16,594 nt of DNA from Candidatus Neomicrothrix sp. UBA4542 (GCA_002388005.1 DGLO01000075.1:1-16594), one strand, 5' to 3'; shown: positions 1 through 7,899, numbered from the stretch's first letter. A program made the numbers and translations. The notes: generated from the sequence alone by a model not told the origin.

Positions 1-371
1 TGTTGGGGGTCGCGACTGGGTTGAACGTTGTGCTGGTTGCCGCCGTGCTAGCGGGCGTCAGCCAAGCTGGCTATATGGCCCTATCAGCAATTCTCGTGCA
101 GGGTGTAGTAGCCGACGAGTTCCGCGCCAGAGTCATGGCGCTATACATCATGTTCGCGGCGGGGCATATGGCTATCTTGAATCTTGGCTACGGGCAGTTA
201 GCGGAAATCGTGGAACTTAGGGTGCTCCTCGTGGTTCCGGGCCTGGCTTGGATTGCGGTTTTCTTGACCCTGGTCGTTGTGTCGTCCGAGGTCAGAAGTG
301 TTGCCACGCGGGGCCGCTTCACCCACCATGATCTAGTGGAGGATCCATCAAGGCACTTGGGAGGCCGCTGA
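1..371 (+). CDS. MFS transporter, EntS-like (MFS_3), 3' part only
   Basis: This is the C-terminal end of a major facilitator superfamily protein whose start lies before the window; the reading frame is open at the left edge, so no start codon is assigned. About 120 residues are visible. They hold roughly three hydrophobic membrane segments, with the loop ADEFRARVMALY between two of them. That loop matches the 'D-E-x-R-G-R-V-M-S' signature of EntS-like drug or siderophore exporters. The last 25 residues are polar and basic, as in a cytoplasmic tail. The substrate cannot be inferred. The gene converges on the minus-strand flavin monooxygenase with 41 bp between the stop codons, and I see no convincing terminator in that gap. 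Confidence 0.8.
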   Translation, partial: LGVATGLNVVLVAAVLAGVSQAGYMALSAILVQGVVADEFRARVMALYIMFAAGHMAILNLGYGQLAEIVELRVLLVVPGLAWIAVFLTLVVVSSEVRSVATRGRFTHHDLVEDPSRHLGGR

Positions 372-412
372 TAATTGGGGTGCGGGCCTGTCCGGGGGTC
401 CCATTAACTCGG

Positions 413-1630
413 TCAGAGCATGTCAGTTGGGCCGGGTTCCAGGCCCACTTCGAGTTTTCCAACCAATTGAGCTGCGCGATCCCAGTCATAGACGACGTGA
501 CCTTTGATGGTGACAAGGTCGCGATGGATTCGCCCCAAGGGCGAATCCTCAAAGAAGACTGACGCCCCGGCACCTTCCAACACGATGTTGACTGCTTGGA
601 GTGACAGTCGAACAGTGTGGGCCGCTGCGAGCCGGTAACGGCTGCGTTCGTGCCGAGTGAGTTGACCTCCACCGTCGTAAATGTCACAGACATCGTCGAT
701 TGCGTTTTGCCATACGAGCCGGGCGGCTCGAACGGTCGCGAGTGCCTCTGCTAGTCGAACGTGAGAGGCAGGTTGCTCCGATTGGCGTTCGCCAGCTGAA
801 TAAGGCAATAGCCGCTCGCGCATGTGTTCGCGAAACAGATCTACTGCAGCCTCGGCGCCGCCTAATGCGGGTGATGCTGCTACGAGAACCAGTACTGGTG
901 TGAGTGGATAACGGACGAAGGGATCAGAGCGGACGCTTGCCCCCGGGGGCTGATCGCCTCGAAAATCTGCAGCTGCCATAGTTCGGTGTTCGGGGACAAA
1001 GACTTGATCAGCGACAATGTCGTTGCTCCCAGTTCCGCGCATGCCTGATGTGTGCCATACGTCGTCAACTGTGACGTCGGAGAGCGGAGCAAGGCAGTAT
1101 CGCGATTCGGGATCACCGTCACGGACTACCAACGTATTAACCATGACCCAATCTGCGTGCTGGACTCCTGTCGCCCACTGCCAACGCCCCGTCATGTTGT
1201 AGCCGCCAGAGACGGGTGTTGCCGTTCCTGTGGGGGCAAGAGGGCACGGCATTACCACGTAGGGCCGCTCGGCCCAAAGATCATCTTGGAGAACCTTTGG
1301 TCCCCTTGCCACGAACCAGTTGTGCAGCATTAGGAACGAGATGGTCCAAGCCGAAGACATGCAGCCGTGTGCCATCGCACGTGTCATTTCGGTGATGGAG
1401 CGTAGGCCTAGGCCCCAACCTCCGAGATCTGATGGAACTAGAAGTCGGAAAGCACCAGAGGCAGTGACTTCGTCGATGGTGGCCTGAGGTAACTCCCTCA
1501 GCTGTTCCGCCTCGCTGGCCCTGCTAACTAAAGCGGGTACCATTCCCTCCGCCCAAATGACTGCTTCGTCATGGGTCATTGGCTGATGGATGCCTGCCCC
1601 TGAGTGTGCTGTATCTGGTGGTGGCTTCAT
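413..1630 (-). CDS. Acyl-CoA dehydrogenase-fold flavin monooxygenase (HsaA-like, group D)
   Basis: A 405-residue protein with the acyl-CoA dehydrogenase fold, of the subgroup that includes HsaA and other two-component flavin-dependent monooxygenases. In the known members, reduced flavin from a partner reductase is used to hydroxylate aromatic or steroid-ring substrates. Visible marks are a helical N-terminal domain (about 20-120), a middle beta domain with GRWQWATGVQHADWVM (148-163) and TSGMRGTGSNDI (194-205), and a C-terminal helical domain with GAGASVFFEDSPLGRIHRD (353-371). The conserved late histidine is H378, in GHVVYDWD. The classical dehydrogenase glutamate is not evident, which favours a monooxygenase over a dehydrogenase. 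The start is the ATG at 1630; no strong ribosome site precedes it, and the ATG at residue 18 (1579) is an alternative. No flavin reductase gene is adjacent. Substrate unknown. Confidence 0.82.
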   Translation of the reverse strand: MKPPPDTAHSGAGIHQPMTHDEAVIWAEGMVPALVSRASEAEQLRELPQATIDEVTASGAFRLLVPSDLGGWGLGLRSITEMTRAMAHGCMSSAWTISFLMLHNWFVARGPKVLQDDLWAERPYVVMPCPLAPTGTATPVSGGYNMTGRWQWATGVQHADWVMVNTLVVRDGDPESRYCLAPLSDVTVDDVWHTSGMRGTGSNDIVADQVFVPEHRTMAAADFRGDQPPGASVRSDPFVRYPLTPVLVLVAASPALGGAEAAVDLFREHMRERLLPYSAGERQSEQPASHVRLAEALATVRAARLVWQNAIDDVCDIYDGGGQLTRHERSRYRLAAAHTVRLSLQAVNIVLEGAGASVFFEDSPLGRIHRDLVTIKGHVVYDWDRAAQLVGKLEVGLEPGPTDML

Positions 1631-1900
1631 CGCTGTGACTCTAAAGCCTATGAATTAGCGTCGCTGCGCCGTTCTCGGCAAACCGTGGTGGATCGTTACC
1701 TATCAGCTGAAAACATCGACGCTCACGAAAGGATTGCTGTGCGCTGACGTTGAGTGGTGACCGAACCGAAATGAGCAGCCTCGGGAGAGCGAATCACCTT
1801 CGCTTGCACTCAACAGGGATGTGGATGCTTACGAATACTGTCATCAGTTCGGTTAAGTCCAGCAACTCGGCGTAGAATCAAGGCCAAGCAGAGGGATCTC
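1631..1900. other. 270-bp divergent intergenic region with nested inverted repeats
   Basis: This gap separates the minus-strand flavin monooxygenase from the plus-strand NfeD gene, so it must hold promoters for both. It contains a perfect 6-bp stem with a 5-nt loop (AGCGAA at 1788-1793, TTCGCT at 1799-1804). There is also a perfect 8-bp inverted repeat (GTTGAGTG at 1749-1756, CACTCAAC at 1807-1814) that encloses this hairpin. No coding sequence, tRNA or mobile-element trace is seen. Function as an operator or RNA structure is inference. Confidence 0.4.
1873..1878 (+). promoter_or_regulatory. Possible -10 element for the nfeD-slipin module
   Basis: TAGAAT lies 22 bp before the NfeD start and resembles an actinobacterial -10 box. 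No good -35 is seen at normal spacing. A Shine-Dalgarno-like GAGG follows at 1891-1894, 6 nt from the ATG at 1901. The call is tentative. Confidence 0.22.
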
Positions 1901-2371
1901 ATGGACGCTACACCTGACACTTGGCGGTGGATCTGGTTAGTGATTGCTGCGGTGTTCATTACCGGTGAGATGTTTGTGGCAGGAACTTTTATTCTGATTC
2001 CGTTCGGGCTTAGTGCGAGTGTGGCGATGGTCCTGGCATTTCTAGGTGCCCCCCTCCTGGTTGGTTGGATTGTCTTCGTGGCGTTGGGTGGTCTTCTCTT
2101 CTCGATTTTCTGGAGAAGAAGCAGAACTGCCCTAGCTGCTATGAAATCCCCTCCAGGAGCGGGTCATGATCGTCTCATCGGGGCACTTGGACGAGCACTT
2201 GAAAACATCCCTGCTGATCCGGCAGAGTCAGGCCTGGTCAAGATTGGCGGCGAAGAGTGGAGAGCCGTATCTGATGCTGGCCCAATTAGTTCAGGAACCA
2301 CAGTTGAGATCATGGAAATACGAGGCACGCGGGTCGTGGTGCGCTCTAACCCAGAACAAGGACCGAAATAG
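1901..2371 (+). CDS. NfeD-family membrane protein
   Basis: A 156-residue short-form NfeD protein. Residues 9-72 form two or three transmembrane segments and end at the basic stretch WRRSR. Residues about 88-150 form the typical NfeD OB-fold, with G-x-x-G spacing, ESGLVKIGGEEWRAVS (109-124) and a closing G-x-x-V-V-V strand. Short NfeD proteins are encoded beside SPFH/stomatin genes and are thought to work with them in membrane microdomain organisation. That pairing is present here: the TAG stop shares one base with the GTG start of the slipin gene. The start at 1901 is supported by GAGG at 1891-1894. The serine-protease domain of long NfeD forms is absent. No enzymatic role should be assumed. 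Confidence 0.9.
   Translation: MDATPDTWRWIWLVIAAVFITGEMFVAGTFILIPFGLSASVAMVLAFLGAPLLVGWIVFVALGGLLFSIFWRRSRTALAAMKSPPGAGHDRLIGALGRALENIPADPAESGLVKIGGEEWRAVSDAGPISSGTTVEIMEIRGTRVVVRSNPEQGPK
2358..2362 (+). promoter_or_regulatory. Ribosome binding site setting the GTG start of the slipin gene
   Basis: AAGGA inside the last codons of NfeD lies 8 nt before the GTG at 2371. It supports a GTG start that overlaps the NfeD stop by one base, and so translational coupling of the pair. Confidence 0.6.
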
Positions 2372-3366
2372 TGTTTAGCTACTTTCTTTTGGCGCTCATA
2401 GCCGTAATCGTCATTCTGTTTCTTATTGCAGGCGTGAAGATCGTCCGCCCATATGAGCGGGGCATCATAGAACGACTTGGCAAATATAAGGAGACAAAAG
2501 AATCCGGACTTCAGATCATCATTCCTTTCATCGACACAATTAAACGAGTGGACATGCGCGAACAAGTCGTGGACGTACCACCCCAAGAGGTCATTACCGC
2601 TGACAACGTGGTCGTCTCGGTAGATGCCGTCGTCTTCTACGAGCCGACGGACCCTCAGCGTCTTGTGTACAACATCGCCAACTTCGTGTTGGCTATTACG
2701 AAATTAGCGCAGACCAATTTGCGTAACCTTGTCGGCGATCTGCAACTTGATGGGGCCTTAACGTCGCGAGACCGCATAAATGCTGCCTTGCGAGAAATAC
2801 TTGATGAAGCCACCGACAAATGGGGCGTTCGTGTGGTTCGCGTAGAGATTCAACGCATCGATCCTCCACCCGACGTGATGGCAGCGATGCATGAACAAAT
2901 GAAAGCTGAACGTACAAGACGTGCAACCGTGACCGAAGCAGAGGGATTCAGGGAGTCAGAAATCACCCGAGCCGAAGGCGACAAGCAATCTCGGATCCTT
3001 GAAGCCGAGGGGCAACGTCAAAGCGCCATCCTCGCGGCCGAAGGCGAAGCGCAAGCGGTGAGAACAGTTGCAGAGGCCGAACGATATCGGCTGCAAACAG
3101 TTGCTGAAGGCGAGGCGGAAGCTACTCGACAGACTTTCCAGGCCATTCACGACGGCGACCCCACCAGTGATCTATTAGCAGTCCGCTACCTCGAGGCTCT
3201 CACTGAAATTGCAGATGGCAGGGCGACAAAAATCATTGTTCCCACGGAGTTCAGCGGAGTTTTGGGCGCTGTGACTGGGATCGCAGAAGCCATGCGTCCC
3301 GTAGCTGAAGCCGAGGATGACTCGATCGCCTCGCCAGCGGCCACCCCCGAAGATACAGATCTTTAG
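2371..3366 (+). CDS. SPFH/Band 7 protein (slipin, stomatin-like)
   Basis: A 331-residue stomatin-like protein with a GTG start. Residues 3-24 form an N-terminal membrane anchor. The Band 7/SPFH domain runs from about 23 to 190, with IVRPYERGIIERLGKY (24-39), GLQIIIPFIDTIKRVDMRE (46-64) and WGVRVVRVEIQRIDPP (151-166), all characteristic of slipins. Residues about 187-252 are a charged, Ala/Glu-rich helical stretch with repeated AEG units, predicted to form the oligomerising coiled coil. The C-terminal tail is acidic. These proteins form large membrane-bound rings or scaffolds and are commonly partnered with NfeD, as here. Length and architecture are typical of the family. The gene is probably housekeeping and unrelated to the catabolic genes around it. 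Confidence 0.92.
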   Translation: MFSYFLLALIAVIVILFLIAGVKIVRPYERGIIERLGKYKETKESGLQIIIPFIDTIKRVDMREQVVDVPPQEVITADNVVVSVDAVVFYEPTDPQRLVYNIANFVLAITKLAQTNLRNLVGDLQLDGALTSRDRINAALREILDEATDKWGVRVVRVEIQRIDPPPDVMAAMHEQMKAERTRRATVTEAEGFRESEITRAEGDKQSRILEAEGQRQSAILAAEGEAQAVRTVAEAERYRLQTVAEGEAEATRQTFQAIHDGDPTSDLLAVRYLEALTEIADGRATKIIVPTEFSGVLGAVTGIAEAMRPVAEAEDDSIASPAATPEDTDL

Positions 3367-3425
3367 TCGCTAATTACATCGCTTGCATCGTGCCGTGAAA
3401 CTCAACGTTTGAATGTTGATTACCA

Positions 3426-4706
3426 ATGAGTCTTATCGATGAACTAAAGAGTTCACGGTGGCCGTCAGTATTCAGAATAACCCCCATCGCGGTCGAGCCA
3501 CCGGCCGACGTTCGGTCCCCGAACAAGGTTGCCCGCAGGTCTTGGTTGACGCTGCTCTTCATTGGGTTGGCTTCGATGGTCGCCCAAGGATTCGGACGGT
3601 TCACGTTTCCGGTGCTACTTACGGCGATTGATCGAGAATTGCTTGGTTCCTACACATTGGCGGGATTCTTAAGCAACGTTCCCCTTCTCGCCTACCTTGT
3701 TGGCACTGGATTCACATCACTTCTCTCGACTCGTAGCGATCCGACTGATTTGATGAAAATTGGGGTTACGTTGTCCGTCCTAGGGCTTGGATCGATGTCG
3801 GTAAGCCCCAACGCATGGACGCTAGCCCTGGCCCTCTTCCTTGCTGGCTTCGGAGCCGCACTGGTATGGGTACCCGCGCCAGGGATAGCGGCATCCATGG
3901 TCGGCCCGACTCAAGGAGGGCTGGCGATCGGGCTGGTCGGTTCGGGTATCGGTACCGGAGTCATGATCGCCGGCCCGTTAACCTCAGCAGTTCGCACAGC
4001 GACTGGTAACGATTCGGCGTGGCGCTCTGTCTACGGACTTCAGGCGCTGTTTGGAATTGTCGTGTTGGTGGGTCTACTTCTGGTTTTGCGGCGCGGCGAT
4101 AACGCTAAAGCGTCGGACAAGGTTCCGATATCGATTTTGACAACCGTCCCCAACTGGCGGTCAATCACCCTGGCATTCGCAGTTTTCGGAGTCACTTACT
4201 CTTTGTTCTTTTACTTCCTACCAGCGCAGCTAGTGGCCTCGGGATGGAGCGGTGGCACCGCTCGTTTGATGTTCGCGGTCATGGGTTTAGCGAGCATCTT
4301 TGGAGGGGTGATCTTCGGTCGGATTTCGGATCGTATTTCGCGTCGCTCCACTATGCGATTGGGATTTATGATGATGGCAACAGCACCGCTGCTCACCCTC
4401 GTGGACAACGGACCAACAGTTGTCATTGGGGTCTTTGCTTTCGGGTTGTGTATCGCGGGCGTCCCCACCACTATCTCGGCCATGTTGGCGGACGTTCTTG
4501 ACGGCCGGTCATTTGTGACCGCGTTCGGAACCATCACCTTTGCTTTCGGGGTCGCTCAACTGTTTGGTCCTCCATTTGCCGGATGGGTCGGCGAGACAAC
4601 TGGCTCTTTCCAAATTCCGTTCATCGTGGCGTCCGTCGTAGCGCTTTTCGGGGTCTTGTTGACCCTCCGAATGAAAATGCCTCTTAGCGAGAAGAATCCT
4701 TCCTGA
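3426..4706 (+). CDS. MFS transporter, YbfB/YjiJ-like
   Basis: A 426-residue, 12-helix major facilitator protein of the inner membrane. The first helix carries GFGRFTFPVLL (55-65), the hallmark of the YbfB/YjiJ group (G-x-G-R-F-x-F/Y-x-x-L-L). The long central polar loop and the basic GRISDRISRRS between the helices of the second half are normal for MFS. About 38 residues precede the first helix, longer than usual. The only in-frame ATG is at 3426, with no clear Shine-Dalgarno before it, so the true start could be a downstream TTG. It follows the slipin gene by 59 bp and precedes the flavin oxidoreductase by 145 bp on the same strand. Its cargo is unknown; transport of a substrate or product of the nearby oxidoreductase and CoA-transferase is inference. 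Confidence 0.87.
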   Translation: MSLIDELKSSRWPSVFRITPIAVEPPADVRSPNKVARRSWLTLLFIGLASMVAQGFGRFTFPVLLTAIDRELLGSYTLAGFLSNVPLLAYLVGTGFTSLLSTRSDPTDLMKIGVTLSVLGLGSMSVSPNAWTLALALFLAGFGAALVWVPAPGIAASMVGPTQGGLAIGLVGSGIGTGVMIAGPLTSAVRTATGNDSAWRSVYGLQALFGIVVLVGLLLVLRRGDNAKASDKVPISILTTVPNWRSITLAFAVFGVTYSLFFYFLPAQLVASGWSGGTARLMFAVMGLASIFGGVIFGRISDRISRRSTMRLGFMMMATAPLLTLVDNGPTVVIGVFAFGLCIAGVPTTISAMLADVLDGRSFVTAFGTITFAFGVAQLFGPPFAGWVGETTGSFQIPFIVASVVALFGVLLTLRMKMPLSEKNPS

Positions 4707-4851
4707 GGCCTATACGACCGATCGCCGGCGGCTCTTGATATGACGTCAGCCCTACCATTGAGCTGAAAGTTATGGGGCATCCAGTTACTGGGAGTTCCCC
4801 AGCACTGATTTTCGATGGCAGTGTCCCTGACGGACTGACAGACTTTCAGCT
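4707..4851 (+). promoter_or_regulatory. Structured leader before the first flavin oxidoreductase gene
   Basis: This 145-bp gap holds a perfect 10-bp inverted repeat, AGCTGAAAGT at 4761-4770 and ACTTTCAGCT at 4842-4851. The second arm touches the ATG at 4852. Between the arms is a 5-bp hairpin (CTGGG 4788-4792, CCCAG 4798-4802). A palindrome TGACGTCA lies at 4741-4748. No Shine-Dalgarno precedes the ATG. The combination suggests an RNA structure or operator controlling this gene, but this is inference; it matches no riboswitch class that I recognise. Confidence 0.35.
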
Positions 4852-5823
4852 ATGTCCATCCATTTTGGTCTTACGCTTCCCCAACGGGGCGCATTCATTG
4901 GTATTGGATCGATTAATGACATTCTGAGTCTCGCGCCGAGAGCTGAAGAGACCGGATTGTTCTCATCAGTTTGGGTCGGAGACAGCCTCACGGCGAAACC
5001 GCGACCTGAAGCGATTGCCCTGCTGGGGTCACTCGCCGGAATGACAGACCAACTCCGATTAGGGGTGGGGTGTATGGCCAGTTTCCCGGTACGCGATCCT
5101 GCACTCTTCGCTTATCAATGGGCGACTCTGGACTTGATTTCGGAAGGAAGAATGGACCTTGCCGCTTGTACCGGCATCGTCACTGCAGACGGCGCTTCTC
5201 GAGCCGAAGGCCGTCATTTCGGTGGGGTTTCCGACATTGACAGAGCGGCGCGAATGGAAGAAAACATTCAGCTCTGTCGTTTGTTGTGGTCCGGTCAAGA
5301 GGTGGACTTTGACGGGCGCTTTCACAGCTACTCGGCGCTTCGTATCCAACCCAAACCAGTGCAGGACCCCTGCCCCATCTGGATTGCAGCCAATCCCGCC
5401 CCAGGAAAGTATTGGGAACGTTCTCTACGTCGCGTAGCCAAACTGGCTGACGGATTCCAAACCTGCGCGCTTTTCCCTGGGATCCTTCGCCTGATGGTCG
5501 ACGACGTCGTGAAATATAGGCGAGAAGACCAGAACGACAGCGATAACTTTCCGGTGATGGCGTACCACAATGTCAACATCGGAACGGACCGGGAACAGTG
5601 CCTCAATGAAAGTAAGCAGTTCCTCGACGCGTACTACGGGCCCGTCTTTTCTCCCGAACAAGTCGAGTCTTGGACCGCCGCCGGAAACCCCGACGAGGTC
5701 ATCTCCGACATTGGAGATCTAATAGACCAAGGTGCTACCGCCGTTACCCTACGGATGACATCAACAAACCAAGACGCACAGTTCGCTCTGCTCACCGAAC
5801 ACGTGCTACCGGCGCTGGTGTAA
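4852..5823 (+). CDS. LLM-class flavin-dependent oxidoreductase (luciferase-like)
   Basis: A 323-residue TIM-barrel protein of the bacterial luciferase-like family, using FMN or F420. Supporting features are the first strand IHFGLTLPQRG (3-13), SSVWVGDSL (38-46), LRLGVGCMASFPVRDPALFA (68-87), the LISEGRMDLA turn (95-104), ARMEENIQLCRLLWSGQEVDFDGR (133-156 in outline) and PIWIAANP in the second half. This arrangement is shared by F420-dependent reductases and FMN-dependent monooxygenases, so I cannot decide the cofactor. An in-frame stop at 4828-4830 and no other start codon fix the ATG at 4852. The CoA-transferase begins 2 nt after its stop, so the two are probably co-translated and act in one pathway. 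It is not closely similar to the second luciferase-like gene at 7944. Confidence 0.85.
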   Translation: MSIHFGLTLPQRGAFIGIGSINDILSLAPRAEETGLFSSVWVGDSLTAKPRPEAIALLGSLAGMTDQLRLGVGCMASFPVRDPALFAYQWATLDLISEGRMDLAACTGIVTADGASRAEGRHFGGVSDIDRAARMEENIQLCRLLWSGQEVDFDGRFHSYSALRIQPKPVQDPCPIWIAANPAPGKYWERSLRRVAKLADGFQTCALFPGILRLMVDDVVKYRREDQNDSDNFPVMAYHNVNIGTDREQCLNESKQFLDAYYGPVFSPEQVESWTAAGNPDEVISDIGDLIDQGATAVTLRMTSTNQDAQFALLTEHVLPALV

Positions 5824-5825
5824 TC

Positions 5826-7013
5826 GTGGGAGTTCTTACGGGCTACTCGGTTGTGGATTTGTCAATTCTGGTGCAGGGCCCACAAGCGTCGTCCATGCTC
5901 CATGACCTAGGCGCCGACGTCGTCAAAGTCGAACTGCCCGAGGTCGGAGATCTCGGAAGATGGTTGACGGTAGCCGTCGATGACGACCGCTCTCCCTATG
6001 TTGAAGCAAACAATCGCGGGAAGCGATCGGTGGCGCTCGATCTTCGAACCCAAGGAGGTAAACGGGCACTGTTCAAACTGGTCGAAAAGGCTGATGTGTT
6101 GATTCACAACTTCGTGCCCGGCACAGCGGAGGAGTGGGGCATCAACTACGACGACTTTCTCGAGATCAACCCGCAATTGGTCTACGCTGCAGGTTCGACA
6201 TTTGGACCAGAAGGACCCAATTCTCGTCGCGAAGGCGCCGACATGGTCGGCCAGGCTGAAGGTGGGATCGTGTCGGTCACCGGACACGATGACGGACACC
6301 CCACCATCGTCGGATCAGTCATCTCTGACCACCTTGGGGCCCAAAACATGATTACGGGGATTCTCGCGGCGCTTTTACATCGTGAACGAACCGGAGAGGG
6401 ACAACGCATTGACGTCTCGCTCGTCGGAAGCGCGATATACGCCCAGTCATCGGAGATGACCTACACGATGCTCAGTGGCAAAGCGCCGGGCCGACCGAAC
6501 AACAACCACCCAATCTTGCGTGGCCTGGTGCATCGGTGTCACACAAGCGACGGCTACATCTACCTTCTCGGAGTGCAGGAGCATCTCTGGAACGACTTCG
6601 CGCGCTGCATAGGACGAGAAGATCTCATCGACGACAAGCGTTTTGCGACCCTGGTCCTGGAACCACACAACATGGAAACTCTTCGAGACATCCTCGACGA
6701 AATTTTCCCAACCCGAACCACCGATGAGTGGGAAGAACGAATGCGGACATGGGGTCAGCGCTACGGTCGAGTAAAGACCTACGACGAGGTGGTCACCGAC
6801 GAAACCAACTTAGCGAATGGCTATGTGGTGGAGGTCGACCACCCCGAATACGGCGCAATCAGCGTCGTCGGCAACCCGATACGACTGAGCGCCACACCCA
6901 CTGAGACTGCGGTGGTCGCACCCGCTCTGGGGCAACACACAGAAGAAGTGCTGCTCGAAGCTGGTTTCACTTGGGAAGACATTGAACAGCTTCGGGCCGA
7001 CGGAGCGTATTAA
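5826..7013 (+). CDS. CaiB/BaiF (family III) CoA-transferase
   Basis: A 395-residue family III CoA-transferase that moves CoA between carboxylic acids, or acts as a racemase-like homologue. The N-terminus GYSVVDLSILVQGPQASSML then LGADVVKVE (28-36) is the canonical opening of the family. IHNFVPGTAEEWGI (93-106) and YAAGSTFGPEGP (120-131) follow. D139 in REGADMVGQAEGG is the expected catalytic aspartate that forms the acyl anhydride. IDVSLVGSA is also typical. The frame is open back to 5670, but that extension overlaps the preceding gene and carries no family homology. The GTG at 5826, 2 nt after the TAA of the oxidoreductase, gives a normal N-terminus and length, so I chose it. The gene is probably translationally coupled to its neighbour and activates or trans-esterifies a pathway acid; substrate unknown. 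Confidence 0.9.
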   Translation: MGVLTGYSVVDLSILVQGPQASSMLHDLGADVVKVELPEVGDLGRWLTVAVDDDRSPYVEANNRGKRSVALDLRTQGGKRALFKLVEKADVLIHNFVPGTAEEWGINYDDFLEINPQLVYAAGSTFGPEGPNSRREGADMVGQAEGGIVSVTGHDDGHPTIVGSVISDHLGAQNMITGILAALLHRERTGEGQRIDVSLVGSAIYAQSSEMTYTMLSGKAPGRPNNNHPILRGLVHRCHTSDGYIYLLGVQEHLWNDFARCIGREDLIDDKRFATLVLEPHNMETLRDILDEIFPTRTTDEWEERMRTWGQRYGRVKTYDEVVTDETNLANGYVVEVDHPEYGAISVVGNPIRLSATPTETAVVAPALGQHTEEVLLEAGFTWEDIEQLRADGAY

Positions 7014-7029
7014 CCGCACATAATGTGGG

Positions 7030-7074
7030 CGCCAACATAACCACCTGCTCGCGATCAAATACGAATTGTTGGCG
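7030..7074. terminator. Weak inverted repeat between convergent genes
   Basis: CGCCAACA at 7030-7037 pairs perfectly with TGTTGGCG at 7067-7074, leaving a 29-nt loop, in the 67-bp gap between the convergent CoA-transferase and crotonase genes. There is no T-run, so it is only a possible bidirectional terminator. Confidence 0.25.
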
Positions 7075-7080
7075 GTTTGC

Positions 7081-7899
7081 TCACTCGGTTGAACGGTGGA
7101 GAGCCGCTAACGCCTCACGGAAATCGGGATGCTCCATCGCGGCCTGCTCGGCATTCAACGAAAACTCCATGAGAAGATCCGCCGCTGCTCGCAGTATCAA
7201 ATGGATTGTCGCTTTCGTTCCCTGAACGGCTTGCGGAGGCAAAGCTACCAACGTCTTGGCCAGCTCTAGAGCGGCGTCGAGCGCTCCCCCCTCTTTTACG
7301 ACTTCTGAAAGCAAACCCAGCGATACCGCGCTTTCTGATGTCATTAGTTCGCCTGTCATCAGCAGCTTCTTTGCCGCGTTCACTCCCACAAGAAGAGGCC
7401 AAATCAAAGCACTTCCATTACCTGCAGGTAAGCCCGCTAAGACATGTGGGTCGCCGAATTTAGCTCCCGGAACAGCAAATGAAACGTCCGCTAGAGACGC
7501 GATGGTGGCCCCCAGCCCAATTGCGTGACCGTTCACAGCACAGATAAACGGCACCTGTAGGTCGATTACACCATCGACGATCAACCGTGCTTCTTCGATT
7601 GGTGACAGACCGGTATGCGTGACATAGGCACGGTCCGGACTGCTGTCCCCGCCGACGCTGAACACCTGGCCGGCGCCCGTGAGCACCAGCGCTGTGACTC
7701 GGTCGTCGCTTTGAGCAATTTGAAATAGAGCGCATAGCTCTGAATGCATCCGATCGTTGACCGCGTTGCCTTGTTCTGGACGGTCGAGTCGAACGACAGC
7801 GATACCGGTTTCCTTCTCAACTTCAACTGAGATCGTCGAGAAACTTGAAGGGTTGAACGACTCCATCTCTAGTAGGCGTTCTGCACCGTCATCGACCAT
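7081..7899 (-). CDS. Crotonase-fold (enoyl-CoA hydratase/isomerase family) protein lacking both catalytic Glu
   Basis: A 272-residue crotonase superfamily protein. The fold is clear: IAVVRLDRPEQGNAVND (33-49), the first oxyanion-hole strand GQVFSVGGDSS (77-87), and the second with its helix, CAVNGHAIGLGATIASLAD (120-138), then AKFGDPHVLAGLPAGNGSA. When aligned by eye to rat enoyl-CoA hydratase, the two catalytic glutamates (Glu144 and Glu164 there) fall on T132 and H152. The oxyanion hole remains. It is therefore unlikely to be a standard hydratase and may be an isomerase, thioesterase, C-C hydrolase or lyase of the superfamily. The start at 7899 has TAGGGT upstream; the ATG at residue 12 (7866) is an alternative. 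It stands alone on this strand, convergent with the CoA-transferase and divergent from the next gene by 44 bp. Confidence 0.85.
   Translation of the reverse strand: MVDDGAERLLEMESFNPSSFSTISVEVEKETGIAVVRLDRPEQGNAVNDRMHSELCALFQIAQSDDRVTALVLTGAGQVFSVGGDSSPDRAYVTHTGLSPIEEARLIVDGVIDLQVPFICAVNGHAIGLGATIASLADVSFAVPGAKFGDPHVLAGLPAGNGSALIWPLLVGVNAAKKLLMTGELMTSESAVSLGLLSEVVKEGGALDAALELAKTLVALPPQAVQGTKATIHLILRAAADLLMEFSLNAEQAAMEHPDFREALAALHRSTE

Noticed and set aside
319..693. 124-residue minus-strand frame at the MFS/monooxygenase junction
   Set aside because: It overlaps both real genes in another frame and shows no domain.
4741..4748. TGACGTCA palindrome as an operator
   Set aside because: A single 8-bp palindrome is easily due to chance and no regulator is nearby; it is mentioned only within the leader feature.
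5670..5825. 52-residue N-terminal extension of the CoA-transferase
   Set aside because: It overlaps the end of the luciferase-like gene, is Arg-rich and has no family match. The GTG at 5826 gives the canonical CaiB N-terminus.
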